Source of the DNA: Rosettibacter sp037481715
GTDB taxonomy: Bacteria; Bacteroidota; Ignavibacteria; Ignavibacteriales; Melioribacteraceae
Direction: 5' to 3'
Assembly (NCBI GenBank): GCA_037481715.1
Contig: JBBFLD010000010.1
Location: forward strand, 1 to 64,000
DNA: 64,000 nt
Below, one piece after another: positions 60,820 to 64,000 of this stretch. The translations under genes were made by a program, and so were the position numbers. Below the pieces are notes generated by a model. That model saw only the letters and a list, made by a program, of their open reading frames with translations, ran no database searches and was not told the origin of the DNA. Each line of letters starts with the position of its first letter. The stretch's first letter is position 1.

Positions 60820-61425
60820 ATGAAAAAAGGTCTATTAATTGCGCTTGGAATTGCTGCAGTAATAATAATTTTTATTTTATTAACAGTAAGCTGGGGTGTA
60901 AGTGTTTATAATAGATTGGTTTCTTTGAATGAAAGTGTTAATCAAGCATGGAGCCAGGTAGAAAATCAATATCAAAGAAGATATGACTTAATTCCAAATC
61001 TTGTAGAAACTGTTAAAGGTGTTGCTAATTTTGAAAAAGAAACATATACAGCAGTTACAGAAGCCCGAGCAAAAGTTGGACAAATTAGAATTACAGCAGA
61101 TCAGCTCAGTGACGCAGAAGCTTTTCAAAAATTTCAACAGGCACAGGATGGTTTAAGCAGTGCACTGTCGCGTCTGCTTGTAGTTTCAGAAAATTATCCT
61201 CAATTGAAAGCAAATGAAAACTTTCTTCAGCTTCAAGCTCAACTCGAAGGAACAGAGAATAGAATTTCTGTAGAAAGAATGAAATTTAATCAGGTGGTTC
61301 AGGAATATAATACACAAATCAAAAGATTCCCTGCTTCTATAATTGCTAATATGACTGGTTTTAAAGAAAAACAATATTTCAAAGCAGTATCAAATGCTGA
61401 ACAGGCTCCTAAAGTTCAGTTTTGA
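60820..61425 (+). CDS. lemA: LemA family protein
   Basis: A 201-residue protein with one N-terminal membrane helix (about 5-27) and a long helical bundle: VNQAWSQVENQYQRRYDLIP, LVETVKGVANFEKETYTAVT and LQAQLEGTENRISVERMKFN. LemA proteins are anchored to the inner membrane with the helices outside; their role is unclear. A strong AGGAGG site precedes the ATG. The following TPM-domain gene forms the common lemA-TPM pair. Confidence 0.92.
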   Translation: MKKGLLIALGIAAVIIIFILLTVSWGVSVYNRLVSLNESVNQAWSQVENQYQRRYDLIPNLVETVKGVANFEKETYTAVTEARAKVGQIRITADQLSDAEAFQKFQQAQDGLSSALSRLLVVSENYPQLKANENFLQLQAQLEGTENRISVERMKFNQVVQEYNTQIKRFPASIIANMTGFKEKQYFKAVSNAEQAPKVQF

Positions 61426-61439
61426 CATTAGAGATTAAC

Positions 61440-62171
61440 ATGAAAAAAAACATTTTATTTTTATTAATTCCGTTTTTAGTTTTAAATGCTCAGATTGAAT
61501 TCCCGATATTAAAAAATTATGCAAATGATTTTACTTCTACTCTTTCTAATTCAGAACTTAGTTATCTAAACAATAAATTAAAAAAATTTGATGACTCTAC
61601 TTCAAATCAAATAGTGTTTTTAATGATATCAACTTTGAACGGTTATCCAATTGAATTATATACTTATGAAGTTGCAACAAGAAATAAAATTGGAACAGCT
61701 AAGAATAATAATGGAGTTCTTTTTTTTGTTGCTAAAGAAGACAGAAAAATGAGAATTGAAGTAGGTTATGGCTTGGAAGGAGCACTTCCAGATGCACTTG
61801 CCAGTTCAATACTTAGAAATGAAGTTAGACCCCATTTTAAAAAAGGTGATTACTTTGAAGGAATTAAAGCAGGAATAGATGCTATTATATCTGCTACTAA
61901 AGGAGAATATAAAAGTGACAAAAAAGAGAAAGAGGATGATATTAAATTTCCATTTATTTATATAATCATATTAATAATCTTTCTATTATTAGCTCGAGGT
62001 GGCAGAGGAGGTGGAAGCATTATTCCATGGTTGATAATTGGTTCTATGGGTGAAGGCAGAAGCAGAAGTTGGGGAGGAGGAAGTGGTTTTGGAGGTGGAT
62101 TTGGTGGATTTGGAGGTTTTAGCGGCGGCGGAGGTTCCTTTGGTGGTGGGGGAGCAAGTGGCAGCTGGTAA
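61440..62171 (+). CDS. TPM-domain membrane protein with glycine-rich tail
   Basis: A 243-residue protein with a signal peptide (about 1-17, ending LNA), a TPM (YgcG) domain of about 150 residues (LKNYANDFTSTLSNSELSYL, VEVGYGLEGALPDALASSIL-like), one membrane helix (about 168-185) and a Gly/Ser-rich tail ending SGSW. The frame extends upstream to TTG at 61422, but the ATG at 61440 starts the signal peptide. TPM proteins have weak phosphatase activity in plants; the bacterial role with LemA is not settled. Confidence 0.87.
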   Translation: MKKNILFLLIPFLVLNAQIEFPILKNYANDFTSTLSNSELSYLNNKLKKFDDSTSNQIVFLMISTLNGYPIELYTYEVATRNKIGTAKNNNGVLFFVAKEDRKMRIEVGYGLEGALPDALASSILRNEVRPHFKKGDYFEGIKAGIDAIISATKGEYKSDKKEKEDDIKFPFIYIIILIIFLLLARGGRGGGSIIPWLIIGSMGEGRSRSWGGGSGFGGGFGGFGGFSGGGGSFGGGGASGSW

Positions 62172-62492
62172 TAAGTTTAAGAATTCTATATTTTTCACAA
62201 AGTCATTAATCACTTTTATAATATTTTCCTTTTGTATGAGTCGTTTTTGTTCTTTAACTTTCTTTTGAGATTTTTTGCTAACAGTATTACAAGTTAAATT
62301 GATTGTTTATTATAGAAAGAAATTTATAGTAAAGTGAAAAATTTTTATTACTTCTACAAATTAGAATTTTATATTTCAACAAGAATTATTAAGTAGTTTT
62401 CAAATAAAGATTTCTAAATTAGAATTAACATTGTTGATTTTGTTGAAATAAAATCAAACAACAAACTTTTCATAAATTAAGGAGAAATTATT
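62172..62492. other. Non-coding gap with 8-bp inverted repeat
   Basis: This 321-bp gap is very AT-rich and holds no convincing gene. The inverted repeat TTGATTTT (62434-62441) / AAAATCAA (62450-62457) lies 36 bp before the ferredoxin start and could be an operator. GGAGAAA precedes the ferredoxin ATG. No terminator is visible after the TPM gene. Confidence 0.4.
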
Positions 62493-62825
62493 ATGGCTAT
62501 AATGATAACTGATGAGTGCATCAATTGTGGTGCATGTGAACCCGAATGCCCAAATACTGCAATTTATGAAGGCGGTGCTGAATGGAAATTAGGGGATAAA
62601 ACTTATGGAGAAAATGATCCAGCTCCTTCTGGGGCTACTGGATTTTTCTCTGCCGACAGATTTTATATTGTGCCTGATAAATGTACAGAATGTGTGGGAT
62701 TTCATGATGAACCTCAATGTGCAGCTGTTTGTCCTGTTGACTGCTGTGTTCCTGATCCAAATCATGTAGAGGATAAGGAAACGCTCTTAAAGAAGAAAGA
62801 ATATCTTGATAGTATTGGGAGATAA
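62493..62825 (+). CDS. 4Fe-4S ferredoxin
   Basis: A 110-residue ferredoxin with cluster motif CINCGACEPECPNTAI (10-25) and a second set in CTECVGFHDEPQCAAVCPVDC (about 70-90, with an insert), followed by the C-terminal helix EDKETLLKKKEYL. The type is common in Bacteroidota and Chlorobi relatives and differs from the shorter ferredoxin at 46315. It is a single-gene transcript with a terminator. Confidence 0.9.
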   Translation: MAIMITDECINCGACEPECPNTAIYEGGAEWKLGDKTYGENDPAPSGATGFFSADRFYIVPDKCTECVGFHDEPQCAAVCPVDCCVPDPNHVEDKETLLKKKEYLDSIGR

Positions 62826-62845
62826 TTTTTATACAAAAAGAAAAC

Positions 62846-62879
62846 AAAAGGCTCGCTGCGACGAGCCTTTTTATTTTTA
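62846..62879 (+). terminator. Rho-independent terminator of the ferredoxin gene
   Basis: AAAAGGCTCG (62846-62855) pairs with CGAGCCTTTTT (62862-62872) with loop CTGCGA, followed by ATTTTT. Strong hairpin. Confidence 0.9.
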
Positions 62880-63021
62880 AAGCAGCTGCGAATATTTTTC
62901 TCTCTTGAGTACTTATTTTCATATACAGTTTATTAAAAGTTCAAAAATCATTTAATATTACTAACTTTTCGGGGGCATTCTATTTGCTGTATTAAAGTTA
63001 TAATTCTATCGAGGGTAAAAC

Positions 63022-64000
63022 ATGAAAACAAAATTTACTTTTTATCTCTTTATACTTTTCTTTTTAATTTGTTCAGCAGTCTCATCACAATCAACTCTTC
63101 AGATAATCAATCCTCAGAGCTGGGGACGCTATAGCCCTGCAATTGATGAAGCACAAATTGTAGTTAAGCCCGAAGGCATATTTAGCAAAATTGATTTGAC
63201 TTTAAGTGTTTATACAACTAATTCCGTAACCCCAAATACACAACTTGAAATAGTATTGAACTTTTCTTTACCTCAAGGTAGTATTGTAACAGATTTATGG
63301 CTTTGGTGTGGTGAGGAAATTAGCAAGGGAATATTACTCGATACATGGACTGCATCAACAATTTATGAGAGTATAGTTAACAGACGAAGAGACCCTGCAA
63401 TTCTTTACAAAAGAAATGATTTGATGTATGAATTAAGAGTTTATCCATTAATTCCTCCTCAAAGCAGAAAATTCAAAATTCAATATTTGGTTCCCAATAA
63501 TTGGTTTGAAAATTCTGTGGAGATTCCTCTGCCGATTCACATATTAAGCACTTCTATAAAACCAATTAACAAAATTGATATTGCTGTTTATTCAGGAGAG
63601 GAGTTTAATTCACCTGAACTAAAATCATTAAATCAAAAGTTTATTGAAGCTGCTGATAGCAGTGAATATCCATCAAGTTATAAATATGTTCGATTGATTA
63701 AACCAATCCAGTTACCATCATCTTTATCAATTTCATTTCCAAATCCTATGGTTGATGGACTTTATCTGAAAAAATATAATTTACCCAATGAAGGCTTTTA
63801 TCAGATGGCAATTTTCCCTGGTAAATCTTTAATTAAATTAGAAAGTAAAAAAGTTTTGTTCCTTGTTGATTATGATTCAAGAAAAAGCACTTTAAGCAAA
63901 TCTGATATCGTAAATCTGTTGAAATCATTAATAAACTCTAATTTTAGTGACAGCGATAGATTTAATATTTTTTATTCAGGATTATCAACAAAAAAATTAT
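63022..64000 (+). CDS. VIT-domain protein, N-terminal part (runs off the window)
   Basis: The gene starts at 63022 with GAGGG eight bases upstream and remains open to the window end (326 codons). It has a signal peptide (about 1-23, ending SSQS), then a vault/inter-alpha-trypsin (VIT) domain: LDTWTASTIYESIVNRRRDP is the family landmark, followed by YELRVYPLIPPQSRKFKIQY. A von Willebrand A-like segment begins at KKVLFLVDYDSRKST, where the metal-ion site appears degenerate (D-x-D-S-R instead of D-x-S-x-S). The protein is probably secreted; the rest lies beyond 64000. Confidence 0.82.
   Translation, partial: MKTKFTFYLFILFFLICSAVSSQSTLQIINPQSWGRYSPAIDEAQIVVKPEGIFSKIDLTLSVYTTNSVTPNTQLEIVLNFSLPQGSIVTDLWLWCGEEISKGILLDTWTASTIYESIVNRRRDPAILYKRNDLMYELRVYPLIPPQSRKFKIQYLVPNNWFENSVEIPLPIHILSTSIKPINKIDIAVYSGEEFNSPELKSLNQKFIEAADSSEYPSSYKYVRLIKPIQLPSSLSISFPNPMVDGLYLKKYNLPNEGFYQMAIFPGKSLIKLESKKVLFLVDYDSRKSTLSKSDIVNLLKSLINSNFSDSDRFNIFYSGLSTKKL

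Noticed and set aside
61989..62268. Open frames in other phases over the glycine-rich tail of the TPM gene
   Set aside because: They arise from the biased GGN codon run and lack ribosome sites or family features.

Overview
The window reads as chromosomal DNA from an AT-rich bacterium of the Bacteroidota/Ignavibacteriota group, most likely a member of the Ignavibacteria. The main evidence is a secreted protein ending in a type IX secretion sorting domain (44202-45733, with the YPNPFNPSTTI...SSGIY pattern), a promoter in front of rpsT that resembles the Bacteroidota TTTG-N20-TAnnTTTG form, many secreted or lipidated small proteins, and many genes without a Shine-Dalgarno sequence. No rRNA, tRNA, CRISPR array, insertion sequence or prophage gene was recognised.

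Layout. 1-377: degenerate dispersed repeats. 378-6282 (minus): a complete rnfCDGEA-apbE-rnfB operon for a sodium- or proton-pumping ferredoxin:NAD oxidoreductase, including its own flavin transferase. 6467-7405: a metallophosphoesterase. 7586-13100 (plus): a six-gene surface-sugar cassette (GT-B or glycerophosphotransferase-like transferase, SpsF-type cytidylyltransferase, class III aminotransferase, SDR, KdsC-like phosphatase, NeuB-like synthase), followed by a GH97 glycosidase and a fatty acid hydroxylase-family protein. 15926-17512: a secreted DUF4139 protein. 17698-25260 (plus): two-component signalling genes (NtrB/NtrC-like pair, hybrid kinase), then a NusG paralogue, a YhaM-like nuclease, a TPR protein and a sirtuin. 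25261-25693: a second block of dispersed repeats. 25694-28704: queDE, rpsT and a GlmU-like enzyme. 28847-31214: a small secreted protein, a Cys-rich PAS kinase and an MBL-fold protein. 31217-33888 (minus): a His-rich membrane protein and an unusual receiver/substrate-binding/CheW fusion. 34113-37401: a GT4-GH130 pair. 37512-42895: PAP2-like, M24 peptidase, kinase, Sua5 and an inositol-monophosphatase-family phosphatase. 43034-45733: a propeller lipoprotein and a frameshifted T9SS cargo protein. 45903-48649: thioredoxin, ferredoxin, transketolase. 48872-50393: a three-gene cassette of unknown function. 50433-53703: divergent oxyR and katG. 53793-56591: methyltransferase, two envelope proteins and rlmN. 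56773-60790: a secreted YidD-like protein with two TPR membrane proteins, then ACT and PFL-like genes. 60820-64000: LemA, a TPM-domain protein, a ferredoxin and the start of a VIT-domain protein.

Taken together, the genes suggest an organism with an anaerobic, ferredoxin-based energy metabolism (Rnf, two small ferredoxins) that still meets oxygen (OxyR/KatG), degrades or builds glycans (GH97, GH130, GT4), decorates its surface with an acidic sugar, and invests heavily in PAS histidine kinases. The most unusual items are the receiver/substrate-binding/CheW protein at 31942-33888, the frameshift at a canonical slippery heptamer at 44243-44249, the sugar-acid cassette, the cassette at 48872-50393 and the secreted YidD-TPR-TPR cassette.
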